Shown here one piece after another: positions 8,586-17,767 of a DNA stretch of 64,000 nt. Position numbers and translations under genes: made by a program. The stretch covers positions 1 to 64,000 of the forward strand of contig JAZNXL010000024.1 of assembly GCA_045593905.1 (NCBI GenBank). The letters are read 5' to 3'. Each line of letters starts with the position of its first letter. Position 1 is the first letter of the stretch. Under the pieces are notes generated by a model, which saw only the letters and a list, made by a program, of their open reading frames with translations, did not search any database and had not been told where the DNA came from. This stretch comes from RGIG9041 sp045593905. Lineage in GTDB: Bacteria > Bacillota > Clostridia > Oscillospirales > QAKW01.

Positions 8586-9941
8586 ATGGAATCGTTTAAC
8601 GATGTATGGACCAATGCCCTTAAAATAATAAAAAATAATGTTTCCGAAACTTGCTTTGACAGCTGGATAAGTATGTTAAAGCCTTTAAAGTTTGAAGACG
8701 ATAAAGCGTTTTTGTTTGCTCAATCAAACTTTCAAAAGGTACTTATAAATAACAAATTTAAAAAAGAAATTGAAAGCGCTTTAACTCAGGTAATGGGCTT
8801 TGATATAAAGGCCGAAATAATTTCAGAAGAAGATGTTAGCCCAAAGGTTGCACCCGAACCTCAAAAAAGCGTTGAACAGGCTTATGAACAACACCCCGGC
8901 ACAGTTGCTGCAGTTAATTTAAACGAAGAATTAACTTTTGGTAACTTTGTTGTTGGTAACGAAAATAAGTTTGCTCACGCGGCAGCTCTTGCAGTTGCAA
9001 ATAACCCTGCAGGCGCTTACAACCCGTTTTTTATTTACGGTAAATCAGGTCTTGGTAAAACACACCTTTTATGCGCTATTGCAAACGAAATTAAAAACAA
9101 TAACCCGAATGCAACAATAATGCTTATAAAAGGCGAAGACTTTACAAACGAGCTTATCACCGCTATTCAAAACGGTAAACAGGCAGAGTTTAGGAACAAA
9201 TACCGCTATGTAGATGCGTTTTTGGTTGACGACGTTCAGTTTATCGGCGGTAAAGAAGCAACCGAGCTTGAGTTCTTCCATACCTTTGAAGCACTTTACG
9301 AAGCAAAGCGCCAAATTATTGTAACATCTGACCGTCCGCCAAAAGAAATGGCAACACTTGAAGATAGATTAAAATCGCGCTTTGAATCGGGACTTATTGC
9401 CGATATTCAACCGCCTGAATACGAAACCCGCGTTGCAATTATTAAAAACAAAGCAAAATCATTAAATCTTGAACTTGATGACGATGCAGTTAACTTTATT
9501 GCAACCAAGCTTAAAAATAATGTTCGTGAGCTTGAAGGCGCTGTTAAAAAAATTAAAGCATACTCGCTTTTATTTTTGGGACAACCCCCCTCAATCGGTG
9601 TTATTCAAAATGTTATTCAATCGGTTATTAAAGAAAATATTAACACCGCAATAACACCTGACACAATTGTAGAGCACGTTTCAAAATACTTTAATATTTC
9701 AAAAGACGATATATATTCGCAAAAGCGTAAAGCCGAAATTAATAACGCTCGCCAAATTGCAATGTACATAACACGTGAGCTTACCGATATTTCACTTTCG
9801 CTTATCGGTGACGAGTTTGGCGGTAAAAACCACTCAACAGTTTTACACTCAATTAAAAAAGTTGAAGAACGCATTGAGGTTGACCCAAAATTTTCACAAA
9901 TAATTACCGAAATGTGCGAAAATATTAAAAAATCTTTTTAA
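8586..9941 (+). CDS. dnaA: Chromosomal replication initiator DnaA
   Basis: DnaA binds origin DNA, forms an ATP-dependent helix and opens the duplex for replication. The 451-residue product shows domain I at the N-terminus (SETCFDSWI), Walker A GKSGLGKTH near residue 157, Walker B AFLVDDVQF, and the helix-turn-helix domain IV at the C-terminus. In the DNA-reading helix, near residues 413-422, the sequence is GGKNHSTVLHS. The usual family signature is GGRDHTTV-H, so Arg-Asp-His-Thr has become Lys-Asn-His-Ser. The start is ATG 8586, with AAAGGAG about ten bases upstream; the in-frame ATG at 8556 lacks such a site. Confidence 0.97.
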   Translation: MESFNDVWTNALKIIKNNVSETCFDSWISMLKPLKFEDDKAFLFAQSNFQKVLINNKFKKEIESALTQVMGFDIKAEIISEEDVSPKVAPEPQKSVEQAYEQHPGTVAAVNLNEELTFGNFVVGNENKFAHAAALAVANNPAGAYNPFFIYGKSGLGKTHLLCAIANEIKNNNPNATIMLIKGEDFTNELITAIQNGKQAEFRNKYRYVDAFLVDDVQFIGGKEATELEFFHTFEALYEAKRQIIVTSDRPPKEMATLEDRLKSRFESGLIADIQPPEYETRVAIIKNKAKSLNLELDDDAVNFIATKLKNNVRELEGAVKKIKAYSLLFLGQPPSIGVIQNVIQSVIKENINTAITPDTIVEHVSKYFNISKDDIYSQKRKAEINNARQIAMYITRELTDISLSLIGDEFGGKNHSTVLHSIKKVEERIEVDPKFSQIITEMCENIKKSF

Positions 9942-10161
9942 CATTTTTTTGAACAAGTTATTAAAAGTTTTAAACTATTTCATACATAAAAAAATTGTAA
10001 AAAAATGTATGTTTAAAACCGAATTTTTGTAAACACCGTTTTTAAAACATTATAAACACGCGTTTTTAAAGACGACACCACACAAAACTACGCTTTTAAA
10101 CAATTTAAACACCACTACTACAACTACTACTTTAACGTTTAGTAAAGAAAGGAAATGACTT
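9942..10161. other. Candidate oriC: repeated TAAACA motifs plus DnaA-trio-like tract
   Basis: This AT-rich 220-base gap between dnaA and dnaN is the usual oriC site in Firmicutes. I find no TTATCCACA box. Instead there are four 9-mers related to it with AA for CC: TTGTAAACA (10027), TTATAAACA (10050), TTTTAAACA (10094) and ATTTAAACA (10103), the last two abutting. CGTTTTTAAA recurs at 10037 and 10061 and, as CGCTTTTAAA, at 10091. After the last box come CC and CTA-CTA-CAA-CTA-CTA (10115-10129). On the other strand these read as TAG-type triplets, the pattern and polarity of the DnaA-trio in the Bacillus origin. Its role as origin is inferred. Confidence 0.6.
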
Positions 10162-11286
10162 ATGCGTTTTGTTTGCCAAAAGGATAAACTTAGTGAAGCT
10201 GTAAGTATCGTTTCAAAAGCAGCATCTGTAAAATCAACAATCACTGCACTTGAAGGAATTAAGGCTGAGGTTGCTGACGGAATCATAAAGCTTACCGCTT
10301 ATGATTTTACAATAGCAATTACTGCAGCGTTCGAGGCCGACACAGTAGAGCCCGGTACAATCATATTCCCTGCAAAGCTGTTTGGCGACATTATAAGAAA
10401 ACTCCCGCAAGGCGAGGTTTATGTTGAGGCTGACAGCGATTATCAAATTAAAATTTCTTCAGGCGGCTCGTTCTTTAATATTATGGGCGTATCTCCCGAA
10501 GACTTTCCTGAAATTCCTACAGTTGAAACAAATAATAGGGTAGATATTGAGGTTGCAGCATTTAAGCGTCTTGTAAGACAAACAATTTATGCCGCATCAA
10601 CTCTCGATATTAAACCTATTTTAACAGGTATTCTTTTTGAAATTAACGACGAAGAAAGCTCGGTTTGTGCAGTTGGTCTTGACCAGTTCAGACTCGCTCT
10701 TAAAAAAGAGAGCTTTGAGTATAAGTCGGGCGATATTTCAAACTTTATAGTTCCTGCAAAAATACTTAAAGAAATTGTTAATATTTTACCTGAAGAAACC
10801 GAGTCGAACATCGGTATTTCGGTTGCAGGTAAAAACGTAATGTTTACATACGAAAACTTCGTTATAATTTCAAGAACACTCGAAGGTGAGTTTTTAAACT
10901 ATAAAAACGTTATTCCTAAAACCTCAACCTTTACTGTAAGAGTTAAAACAAGAGAGCTTAGGGCAATGATAGACCGCGCAGCGCTTATTACATCAAACGC
11001 AATCAAGAGCCCTATCCGTTGTGATTTTGATTTTGACTCAATTAAAATTTCAACCGCATCAAACCTCGGTAAGTTTACCGATATGATAAATACCGATAAC
11101 TTTGGAGAACACTTAACAATCGGTTTTAATAACAAATTTATGCTTGAAGCACTTTCAGCGTGTGATACCGACGAAATAAAAATTCAAATCAACTCAGAGC
11201 TTACACCAATTCTTTTACTCCCTGTTGAAGGCGACGACTTTTTATTTATGGTACTTCCCATGCGATTAAATCTTGACCTTAAATGA
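10162..11286 (+). CDS. dnaN: DNA polymerase III beta subunit (sliding clamp)
   Basis: The product forms the ring-shaped clamp that holds the replicative polymerase on DNA. The 374 residues match family length, and the N-terminus MRFVCQKDKLSEAVSIVSKA and the C-terminal stretch ending VLPMRLN are typical of clamps, the latter lining the groove that binds client peptides. An AAAGGAAATG site precedes the ATG. Its TGA overlaps the recF ATG by four bases, so dnaN and recF are translationally coupled. The small S4-domain gene often found between dnaN and recF in Firmicutes is missing. Confidence 0.97.
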   Translation: MRFVCQKDKLSEAVSIVSKAASVKSTITALEGIKAEVADGIIKLTAYDFTIAITAAFEADTVEPGTIIFPAKLFGDIIRKLPQGEVYVEADSDYQIKISSGGSFFNIMGVSPEDFPEIPTVETNNRVDIEVAAFKRLVRQTIYAASTLDIKPILTGILFEINDEESSVCAVGLDQFRLALKKESFEYKSGDISNFIVPAKILKEIVNILPEETESNIGISVAGKNVMFTYENFVIISRTLEGEFLNYKNVIPKTSTFTVRVKTRELRAMIDRAALITSNAIKSPIRCDFDFDSIKISTASNLGKFTDMINTDNFGEHLTIGFNNKFMLEALSACDTDEIKIQINSELTPILLLPVEGDDFLFMVLPMRLNLDLK

Positions 11287-12365
11287 TTATAAAGTCAATT
11301 ACACTTAAAAATTTTAGAAACATTGCCTACCAAAAAATAAGTTTTGAACAAGGCGTTAATATTCTTGTTGGAAAAAACGGTCAGGGTAAAACAAATATTT
11401 TAGAAGCAGTCAGTTTTTGCTCATACCTTAAAAGCTTTCGCGCAGTTAAAGAAGAACAGCTTATTCAGTTCGGTTTTGACAGTGCTACTATACAAATTGA
11501 ATATTCAAATCAAAATATTACAGAAAGTATACAAATTACACTGTTTCGTAACGGTAAAAAGGAATTAAAGCATAACGGAATAACAGTTTTAAAAAACCGC
11601 GAGCTGATTGGTCAGTTTTTATCAATTATATTCACCCCTGACCACTTAAACCTTATAAAAGAGGGTCCAAACAAGCGCCGTTCGTTTATTGATATGGCAA
11701 TTTGTGCGCTTGATATAAAATACACTGATGCATTGCTTAAGTATCAAAAAATTTTATCACAGCGTAACGCCTACCTTAAAAAAGATAATGTAAACCCGCT
11801 TTTGCTTGAGGTTTATGATTCAGGTCTTGCAAAAGAGGGCGCGTATATTGCTGTAGCAAGGTCACAGTATATTTCAAAGCTCGAAAAGTTTGCTAAAATA
11901 ATATTCAGCGATATTTCTAAAAGCGAAAACAAGCTTAAGCTTTTATACATTAATCAGTTTGTAAAAGATGTTCAAAACGAACAACAAATTGAAGAGGCAA
12001 TATTGCAAAGGTTAAAACGCACACGCGATACCGATATTGCTCTTAAAATGACCTGCAGCGGTATTCAAAAAGACGATTTACTTATTTTACAAAACGGAAA
12101 AAGCCTTAAGTATTTTGGCTCTCAGGGTCAAATTCGTTCGGCGGTGCTTTCGTTAATACTTGCGCAGGCCGATGTTATAGAACAAAAATTCGGTGAGTAT
12201 CCTGTTATAATTCTTGATGATATTTTATCAGAGCTTGACAGAACCCGACAAAAATACATTTTTAACAAAAGCAGGCTGTCACAGACGCTTGTATCCACCT
12301 GCGAGAGCGCAAAGGCGCGCGGTAAGGGTAATATAATAAAGGTTTTGGGAGGAAGGGTAATATAA
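11283..12365 (+). CDS. recF: DNA replication and repair protein RecF
   Basis: RecF is an SMC-like ATPase that helps load RecA at gaps via RecOR. Walker A is GKNGQGKTN near residue 30, the ABC-type signature region lies around YFGSQGQIRSAVLSL, and Walker B is VIILDDILSELD near residue 310. The length of 360 residues is normal. It overlaps dnaN by four bases and the next gene by one, so it lies inside the dnaA-gyrA transcription unit. Confidence 0.96.
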   Translation: MIIKSITLKNFRNIAYQKISFEQGVNILVGKNGQGKTNILEAVSFCSYLKSFRAVKEEQLIQFGFDSATIQIEYSNQNITESIQITLFRNGKKELKHNGITVLKNRELIGQFLSIIFTPDHLNLIKEGPNKRRSFIDMAICALDIKYTDALLKYQKILSQRNAYLKKDNVNPLLLEVYDSGLAKEGAYIAVARSQYISKLEKFAKIIFSDISKSENKLKLLYINQFVKDVQNEQQIEEAILQRLKRTRDTDIALKMTCSGIQKDDLLILQNGKSLKYFGSQGQIRSAVLSLILAQADVIEQKFGEYPVIILDDILSELDRTRQKYIFNKSRLSQTLVSTCESAKARGKGNIIKVLGGRVI

Positions 12366-12634
12366 TGTATCTTCATCTCGGAAATGATATTGTAATTAAA
12401 AAAAGCGGTGTTGTTGGAATTTACGATATTGAAAACACAACAATATCAAAACTCACCCGCGAGTTTTTAGAAAACGCTGAAAAAACAGGTAATTTAACCT
12501 ATACAACAAACGAACTGCCAAAATCGTTTATAACCTACGATACAGGCGACAAAATTCATGTTTACGTTTCGCAAATTTCAACATCAACCTTGTTAAAACG
12601 TTGCGAATTTCTTAAAAAAATATCGGAGATATAG
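12365..12634 (+). CDS. remB: RemB-type extracellular matrix regulator (DUF370)
   Basis: This 89-residue protein belongs to DUF370. The Bacillus member YaaB/RemB lies at the same place between recF and gyrB and affects matrix gene expression. Diagnostic features are the start MYLHLGNDIVI and the strand IVIKKSGVVGIYDIENTTIS. DNA binding is well shown for the paralogue RemA but less so for RemB, so the molecular role here is inferred. Its ATG overlaps the recF stop by one base. Confidence 0.88.
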   Translation: MYLHLGNDIVIKKSGVVGIYDIENTTISKLTREFLENAEKTGNLTYTTNELPKSFITYDTGDKIHVYVSQISTSTLLKRCEFLKKISEI

Positions 12635-12643
12635 GAGAAAAAA

Positions 12644-14560
12644 ATGTCTGATACAAAAGTAACAAACACATACGACGAGAATCAAATACAGGTTCTTGAA
12701 GGACTCGAAGCGGTAAGAAAAAGACCGGGTATGTATATCGGTTCAACCTCCGCTCGCGGTTTGCACCATCTTGTATACGAAATTCTTGATAACTCAATCG
12801 ACGAATCACTTGCAGGCTACTGCTCACACATAAGCGTAAAAATATTACCCGGCAACGTAATCGAGGTTGAAGATAACGGCCGCGGTATTCCTGTTGGTAT
12901 TAACAAAAAACAGGGTGTTCCGGCAGTTACCCTCGTATTTACGGTACTCCACGCAGGCGGTAAGTTTGGTGGCGGCGGCTACAAGGTATCGGGCGGTCTT
13001 CACGGCGTTGGTGCCAGTGTTGTAAATGCGCTTTCAGAGTGGCTTGAAGTCGAGGTATCAGACGGTAAACACGTTCATTATCAAAAATATCAGCGCGGTA
13101 AGATTGTAAACGACCTTCAAATTATTGGTGATACCGATAAAACAGGTACAAAAGTACGCTTTTTAGCCGATAGCGAGATTTTTGAAACACTTGAGTACGA
13201 TTACGAAATTTTGTTAAAGCGTATTCGTGAGCAGGCGTTCTTAAACGGTGGTCTTTCAATTGAGATTGCCGACGAACGCGATACTACAAATATAAAGAAA
13301 AAGAAAATGTGCTACGAAGGCGGTATCCGCGAGTTTGTAAGCTACATTAATAAAAACAAAGAAGCAACCCACGAAGACGTTATTTATATGTCGGGCGAAA
13401 AGAACGGTACAATGGCAGAAATTGCACTTCAGTACACTAACCGCTATGACGAAACGATAGTGTCTTTTGCAAATAATATTCACACTATAGACGGCGGTAC
13501 CCACGAAACAGGCTTTAAAACTGCGCTTACCCGTAACATTAACGCTTATGCGCGTAAAAAAGGTATATTAAAAGAAAAAGACGAAAACCTTTCTTCTGAC
13601 GACGTTCGTGAGGGTATAACCGCTATTATCTCGGTTAAGGTTCAAGAGGCACAGTTTGAGGGACAAACAAAAACAAAACTCGGTAACTCTGATGTTACAG
13701 GTCTTGTTTCTTCGCTTATGAACGAAAAGCTTACCGAGTACTTTGAAGAAAACCCGAAAAATGCAAAAACAATTATAGAAAAAGCATTTAACGCAAGCCG
13801 CGCAAGAGAGGCTGCACGTAAAGCAAGAGAAACCGCAAGAAAGAGCGCGCTTTCAAACTCGGCTTCTCTTCCCGGCAAGCTTGCTGACTGTCAGCTTCGT
13901 GACAATGCGTTTACCGAAATTTATATCGTCGAGGGTGACTCGGCAGGTGGCTCGGCAAAACAAGGCCGTGACAGACGCTTTCAGGCAATACTCCCGCTTT
14001 GGGGTAAAATGCTCAACGTTGAAAAAACAAGAATTGATAAGGTATACGGCAACGACAAGCTCCAGCCTGTAATTACAGCGCTTGGAACAAACATCGGTCC
14101 CGACTTTAATATCGAAAAACTCCGCTACGGCAAAGTTATTATTATGGCCGATGCCGACGTTGACGGTTCGCATATCCGTATACTTCTTTTAACCTTCTTC
14201 TTCAGATTTATGCGTCCGCTTATCGAAGAAGGTCACGTGTATTTAGCACAACCGCCGCTTTACAAAATTTTAAAGGGCAAAAAAGATTATTACGCATATT
14301 CTGACGAAGAGCGTGATAGAATTTTAGCCGAAATCGGCGACGGCGCTATGATTCAGCGCTATAAAGGTCTTGGTGAAATGAACCCCGAACAGCTTTGGGA
14401 AACAACTATGGACCCCACAAGAAGAACAATAGTTAAGGTAACAATGGAAGACGCTGTGCTTGCTGACCAAATATTCACAGTTTGTATGGGCGGCGATGTT
14501 GAGCCCCGCCGTGAGTTTATTGAACAAAACGCACAGTACGTTAAAAATCTTGACATTTAA
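12644..14560 (+). CDS. gyrB: DNA gyrase subunit B
   Basis: GyrB supplies the ATPase and TOPRIM domains of gyrase, which introduces negative supercoils. The 638-residue product shows the GHKL ATPase motifs (EAVRKRPGMYIGS, DNGRGIPV, GGLHGVGASVVNALS), then TOPRIM motifs EGDSAGGSAKQGRDR and DADVDGSHIR, and ends in the GyrA-binding tail. It lies directly before gyrA, with ten bases between them, and both should be made from one message. An AGGAG ribosome binding site precedes the ATG. Confidence 0.98.
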   Translation: MSDTKVTNTYDENQIQVLEGLEAVRKRPGMYIGSTSARGLHHLVYEILDNSIDESLAGYCSHISVKILPGNVIEVEDNGRGIPVGINKKQGVPAVTLVFTVLHAGGKFGGGGYKVSGGLHGVGASVVNALSEWLEVEVSDGKHVHYQKYQRGKIVNDLQIIGDTDKTGTKVRFLADSEIFETLEYDYEILLKRIREQAFLNGGLSIEIADERDTTNIKKKKMCYEGGIREFVSYINKNKEATHEDVIYMSGEKNGTMAEIALQYTNRYDETIVSFANNIHTIDGGTHETGFKTALTRNINAYARKKGILKEKDENLSSDDVREGITAIISVKVQEAQFEGQTKTKLGNSDVTGLVSSLMNEKLTEYFEENPKNAKTIIEKAFNASRAREAARKARETARKSALSNSASLPGKLADCQLRDNAFTEIYIVEGDSAGGSAKQGRDRRFQAILPLWGKMLNVEKTRIDKVYGNDKLQPVITALGTNIGPDFNIEKLRYGKVIIMADADVDGSHIRILLLTFFFRFMRPLIEEGHVYLAQPPLYKILKGKKDYYAYSDEERDRILAEIGDGAMIQRYKGLGEMNPEQLWETTMDPTRRTIVKVTMEDAVLADQIFTVCMGGDVEPRREFIEQNAQYVKNLDI

Positions 14561-14571
14561 GGTGATATAAA

Positions 14572-17052
14572 ATGGCAGACATTAAACATAGTAGTGAAAT
14601 AGATTTCGAGGGCCAAAAGGTCATTGAAATAGACGTTGAAAACGAGGTGCGCAACGCGTTTATTGACTATGCAATGAGCGTTATTACCGCACGTGCGCTT
14701 CCTGACGTACGCGACGGCTTAAAGCCTGTTCACAGACGTATTCTTTATACAATGCACAGGGCAAACCTAACCCCCGATAAGCCGTATAGAAAATCGGCAA
14801 CTACCGTCGGTGATGTGCTCGGTCACTTCCACCCCCACGGTGACGCATCGGTTTATGATGCAATGGTTCGTCTTGCGCAAACCTTCTCATTACGCTATCC
14901 GCTTGTTGACGGTCAGGGTAACTTTGGTTCAATCGACGGCGACGGCCCTGCTGCTTACCGTTATACCGAAGCAAGAATGCAAAAAATTGCACTCGAAATG
15001 CTAACTGACATTAAAAAAGATACCGTTGACTTTATGCCCAACTTCGACGATAAAGACGAAGAGCCTACGGTTTTACCCGCACGTTTTCCAAATCTTCTTG
15101 TTAACGGCTCATCAGGTATTGCGGTTGGTATGGCTACCGAAATTCCGCCTCACAATCTTTCAGAGGTAATCGACGGCACAATCGCGCTTATGGAAAACCC
15201 CGATATTGATATTGAGGGACTTATGGAATATATCCAAGGCCCCGACTACCCCACAGGCGGTATCATTATGGGCAGAACAGGTATTCGTAACGCTTACAAA
15301 ACAGGCCGCGGTAAAATTTACGTTCGCGCTAAAGCCGAGATTGAAGAACAAAAAGACGGTAGATTCAAAATTGTCGTAACCGAAATTCCTTATATGGTAA
15401 GAAAATCGGCACTTATCGAAAAAATTGCCGACGAGGTTAAGGGTGAACGCATTGTTGGTATTTCTGATATCCGCGACGAGTCAGATAAAGACGGTCTCAG
15501 GTTTGTAATTGAGCTTAAAAAAGAAGCAAATGCACAGGTTGTTTTAAACCAGCTTTACAAATACACCGAGATGCAGGCAACCTGCTCGGCTATAATGATT
15601 GCGCTTGTTAATAATGTACCAAAGGTGCTTAACCTTAAAGAAATGTTAAGCGAGTACGTTAAGCATCAGCGCAGCGTAATTACCCGCCGTACACAGTTTG
15701 ATATTAATAAAGCAAAAGCAAGAGCGCATATTCTCGAAGGGCTCATTAAGGCTATCGACTATATTGACGAGGTTATTGAAATTATTAAAAAATCAAAGTC
15801 AATTGCCGATGCAAAGGTTGCGCTTTGTGAAAGATTTGGTCTTGACGACCTTCAGGCACAGGCTATTGTTGATATGAAACTTGGTCAGCTTGCAGGCCTT
15901 GAACGCGACAAGATTGAAAACGAGTACAAAGAACTTACCGAAAAAATTGCCGACCTTGAAGATATTCTTGCAAACGCATGGCGTGTTGACGAGATTATCA
16001 AGACCGACTTACTTGAAATTAAACGTAAATACGGCGATGCAAGACGCACCGAGATTGGTGTTGGTGAAATCGGTATTGAAGACGAAGACTTAATTCCTGT
16101 TGAAGACTGCGTATTCACTCTTACCGACGCAGGCTACGTAAAACGTATTCAAACATCAGAATACCGTGCTCAGCATAGAGGCGGTGTTGGTGTTAAGGGT
16201 GTTAAAACAAAAGAAGACGACACCGTTCGCCAAATGTTTGTTGCATCAACCCACGATTATATATTGTTCTTTACATCACTTGGCAGAGTTTATAAGGCAA
16301 AAGGCTACGAAATCCCCGAGTGCTCACGTACTGCAAAGGGAACAAGCGCTGTTAATATCATTCCGCTTATCTCGGGCGAAAAGGTTTCATCAATGATTAG
16401 AGTAAGCGAGTTTAACGATGATTACTTGTTAATGGTTACAAGAAACGGTACCGTTAAAAAGACATCAATGACCGAGTACTCACATATTCGTAAAACAGGT
16501 GTTATTGCAATAGTACTCGATGACGAGGATACACTCGACACAGTACTTAAAACAACAGGTGACGATAACCTTATTATCGCATCGCACTTTGGTAAGGCTA
16601 TCAAGTTCTCTGAGGCAGATGTTCGACCCATGGGCAGAGTTACCCGCGGTGTTCGCGGCATTAAGCTTGTGGAAGGCGACTACGTTGTTGGCGCTGCAAT
16701 CGAGCAACCCGATTCGGCACTTCTTACAATTACTGAAAACGGCTACGGCAAACGCACCGATACAAGCGAGTATCGTGTTCAGGCAAGAGGCGGTAAAGGT
16801 GTTGGTAACTATAACATTACCGATAAAACAGGTAACGTTGCGGCAGTTGCCGTTACAACCGGCGAAGAAGATGTGTTACTTGTAACATCGGCAGGTCAGC
16901 TTATGCGTACCGCTACAAGCGAAATCTCAATGTTCTCAAGAACAACCAAAGGCGTTCGCGTTGTAAGACTTCCCGACGGCATTAAGGTTATTGATATGGC
17001 TCTTTCACAAAAAGAAGACGAAGAAGAAATAACCGAAACAACTGAAGAATAA
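14572..17052 (+). CDS. gyrA: DNA gyrase subunit A
   Basis: GyrA is the breakage-reunion subunit of gyrase. The 826-residue product has the quinolone-pocket region (GDVLGHFHPHGDASVYDAMV) and the catalytic tyrosine in AAYRYTEARM at about residue 129. The C-terminal domain is made of beta-pinwheel blades, with GyrA-box-like HRGGVGVKG and ARGGKGVGN. At the classical resistance position the residue is Ala in GDASVY, where many gyrases have Ser. An acidic tail ends the protein. A strong terminator follows. Confidence 0.98.
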   Translation: MADIKHSSEIDFEGQKVIEIDVENEVRNAFIDYAMSVITARALPDVRDGLKPVHRRILYTMHRANLTPDKPYRKSATTVGDVLGHFHPHGDASVYDAMVRLAQTFSLRYPLVDGQGNFGSIDGDGPAAYRYTEARMQKIALEMLTDIKKDTVDFMPNFDDKDEEPTVLPARFPNLLVNGSSGIAVGMATEIPPHNLSEVIDGTIALMENPDIDIEGLMEYIQGPDYPTGGIIMGRTGIRNAYKTGRGKIYVRAKAEIEEQKDGRFKIVVTEIPYMVRKSALIEKIADEVKGERIVGISDIRDESDKDGLRFVIELKKEANAQVVLNQLYKYTEMQATCSAIMIALVNNVPKVLNLKEMLSEYVKHQRSVITRRTQFDINKAKARAHILEGLIKAIDYIDEVIEIIKKSKSIADAKVALCERFGLDDLQAQAIVDMKLGQLAGLERDKIENEYKELTEKIADLEDILANAWRVDEIIKTDLLEIKRKYGDARRTEIGVGEIGIEDEDLIPVEDCVFTLTDAGYVKRIQTSEYRAQHRGGVGVKGVKTKEDDTVRQMFVASTHDYILFFTSLGRVYKAKGYEIPECSRTAKGTSAVNIIPLISGEKVSSMIRVSEFNDDYLLMVTRNGTVKKTSMTEYSHIRKTGVIAIVLDDEDTLDTVLKTTGDDNLIIASHFGKAIKFSEADVRPMGRVTRGVRGIKLVEGDYVVGAAIEQPDSALLTITENGYGKRTDTSEYRVQARGGKGVGNYNITDKTGNVAAVAVTTGEEDVLLVTSAGQLMRTATSEISMFSRTTKGVRVVRLPDGIKVIDMALSQKEDEEEITETTEE

Positions 17053-17054
17053 AT

Positions 17055-17083
17055 AAAAAAGCACTCTTACGAGTGCTTTTTTA
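17055..17083. terminator. Bidirectional terminator after gyrA
   Basis: AAAAAAGCACTC, TTAC and GAGTGCTTTTTT form a symmetrical hairpin that can serve both gyrA and the convergent small gene. A nearly identical copy lies at 18010-18037, with one loop base different. Confidence 0.92.
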
Positions 17084-17084
17084 T

Positions 17085-17324
17085 TTAAAAATCGTGCCTT
17101 GTTCCACAAGAAATACCGTTTTGCTCAAATAAACAAACAATGCATTCTATTTTTTCATAACAGTCAGTATCGTTTAAACTATCATTTAATAATATATTTT
17201 TTATTTCACATAATAATTTGTAACATTTTAATTCAAGCAACTGATTTATATTACAATCATTAAATTTAATCTCGATTGTTCCTTGATTTAAAGCATTAAT
17301 CAACAGCTCTTTATATAGTTCCAT
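17085..17324 (-). CDS. Small hypothetical protein, 79 residues
   Basis: I do not recognise this family. The product is acidic, rich in Leu, Asn and Cys (six cysteines), and predicted mostly helical, without a signal peptide or membrane segment. Evidence that it is a real gene is good: an AGGAGG site lies seven bases before the ATG, a near-perfect promoter lies upstream, and it ends at the shared terminator. It diverges from an HTH gene across a region full of G-run inverted repeats, so that HTH protein probably represses it. Codon use is more A/T-rich than in gyrA, suggesting an acquired islet. Confidence 0.65.
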   Translation of the reverse strand: MELYKELLINALNQGTIEIKFNDCNINQLLELKCYKLLCEIKNILLNDSLNDTDCYEKIECIVCLFEQNGISCGTRHDF

Positions 17325-17340
17325 AATTTCCTCCTCAAAC

Positions 17341-17417
17341 TATGGGGGTTATATCCCCTTAATAAAAAAGATTATAACCCCCATAATAATTATTGTCAAC
17401 AATAAGGGGGATATAAT
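17341..17417. promoter_or_regulatory. Divergent promoter/operator with G-run inverted repeats
   Basis: On the minus strand TTGACA (17399-17394), a 17-base spacer and TATAAT (17376-17371) form a consensus promoter for the 79-residue gene. A perfect 13-bp inverted repeat lies across it (17341-17353 TATGGGGGTTATA with 17373-17385). A second imperfect pair (ATATCCCCTTAAT at 17351 and AATAAGGGGGATAT at 17401) covers the region before the divergent HTH gene. Repressor control of both directions is the natural reading. Confidence 0.75.
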
Positions 17418-17418
17418 A

Positions 17419-17622
17419 ATGATTGTATTTAATAAATTGTGGCAAATGATGGAACAAAAAGGCATTAGCACATATTATTTAAGAGAAAAGTGCGGCATTG
17501 ACAGTAAAACTGTAAGGCGCCTTAGAAATAACGAAAACGTCGAAACAAAAACACTTGATAAAATATGTAACGTTCTTGATTGTGGTTTAAACGACATAGC
17601 TGAATTTATAAAAGAAAAGTAA
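17419..17622 (+). CDS. Cro/C1-type (XRE) helix-turn-helix regulator, 67 residues
   Basis: The product is a bare Cro/C1-type DNA-binding domain. Residues 14-45 (GISTYYLREKCGID, then SKTVRRLRNNENVETKTL) form the HTH, and the last third matches the closing helices of the fold (LDKICNVLDCGLNDIAEFI). Such single-domain proteins often control a neighbouring gene and themselves. AAGGGGG lies nine bases upstream of ATG 17419, so the ribosome binding site coincides with an operator half-site. It reads away from the small hypothetical gene. Confidence 0.85.
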   Translation: MIVFNKLWQMMEQKGISTYYLREKCGIDSKTVRRLRNNENVETKTLDKICNVLDCGLNDIAEFIKEK

Positions 17623-17635
17623 AATTATAAATTAT

Positions 17636-17667
17636 AAGATAACCTTTATATAAGGTTATCTTTTTTA
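17636..17667 (+). terminator. Terminator after XRE gene 1
   Basis: AAGATAACCTT (17636-17646) pairs with AAGGTTATCTT (17652-17662) around TATAT, followed by a T-run. Confidence 0.88.
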
Positions 17668-17767
17668 TTAGTCGAAGGCTTTATATAGCCTAATAGTATC
17701 ATATATAGCCTACTTTGTCAATATTATAAGTCTATAATTAGTCTATATGGCAAAGAGAGGTTATATA

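Noticed and set aside
9942..10161. CRISPR-like reading of the repeated motifs in the dnaA-dnaN gap
   Set aside because: Repeats are only 8-10 bases, unevenly spaced and without unique spacers; an origin explains them better.
17085..17622. Toxin-antitoxin pair
   Set aside because: The genes are divergent, not an operon, and the 79-residue protein shows no toxin fold.
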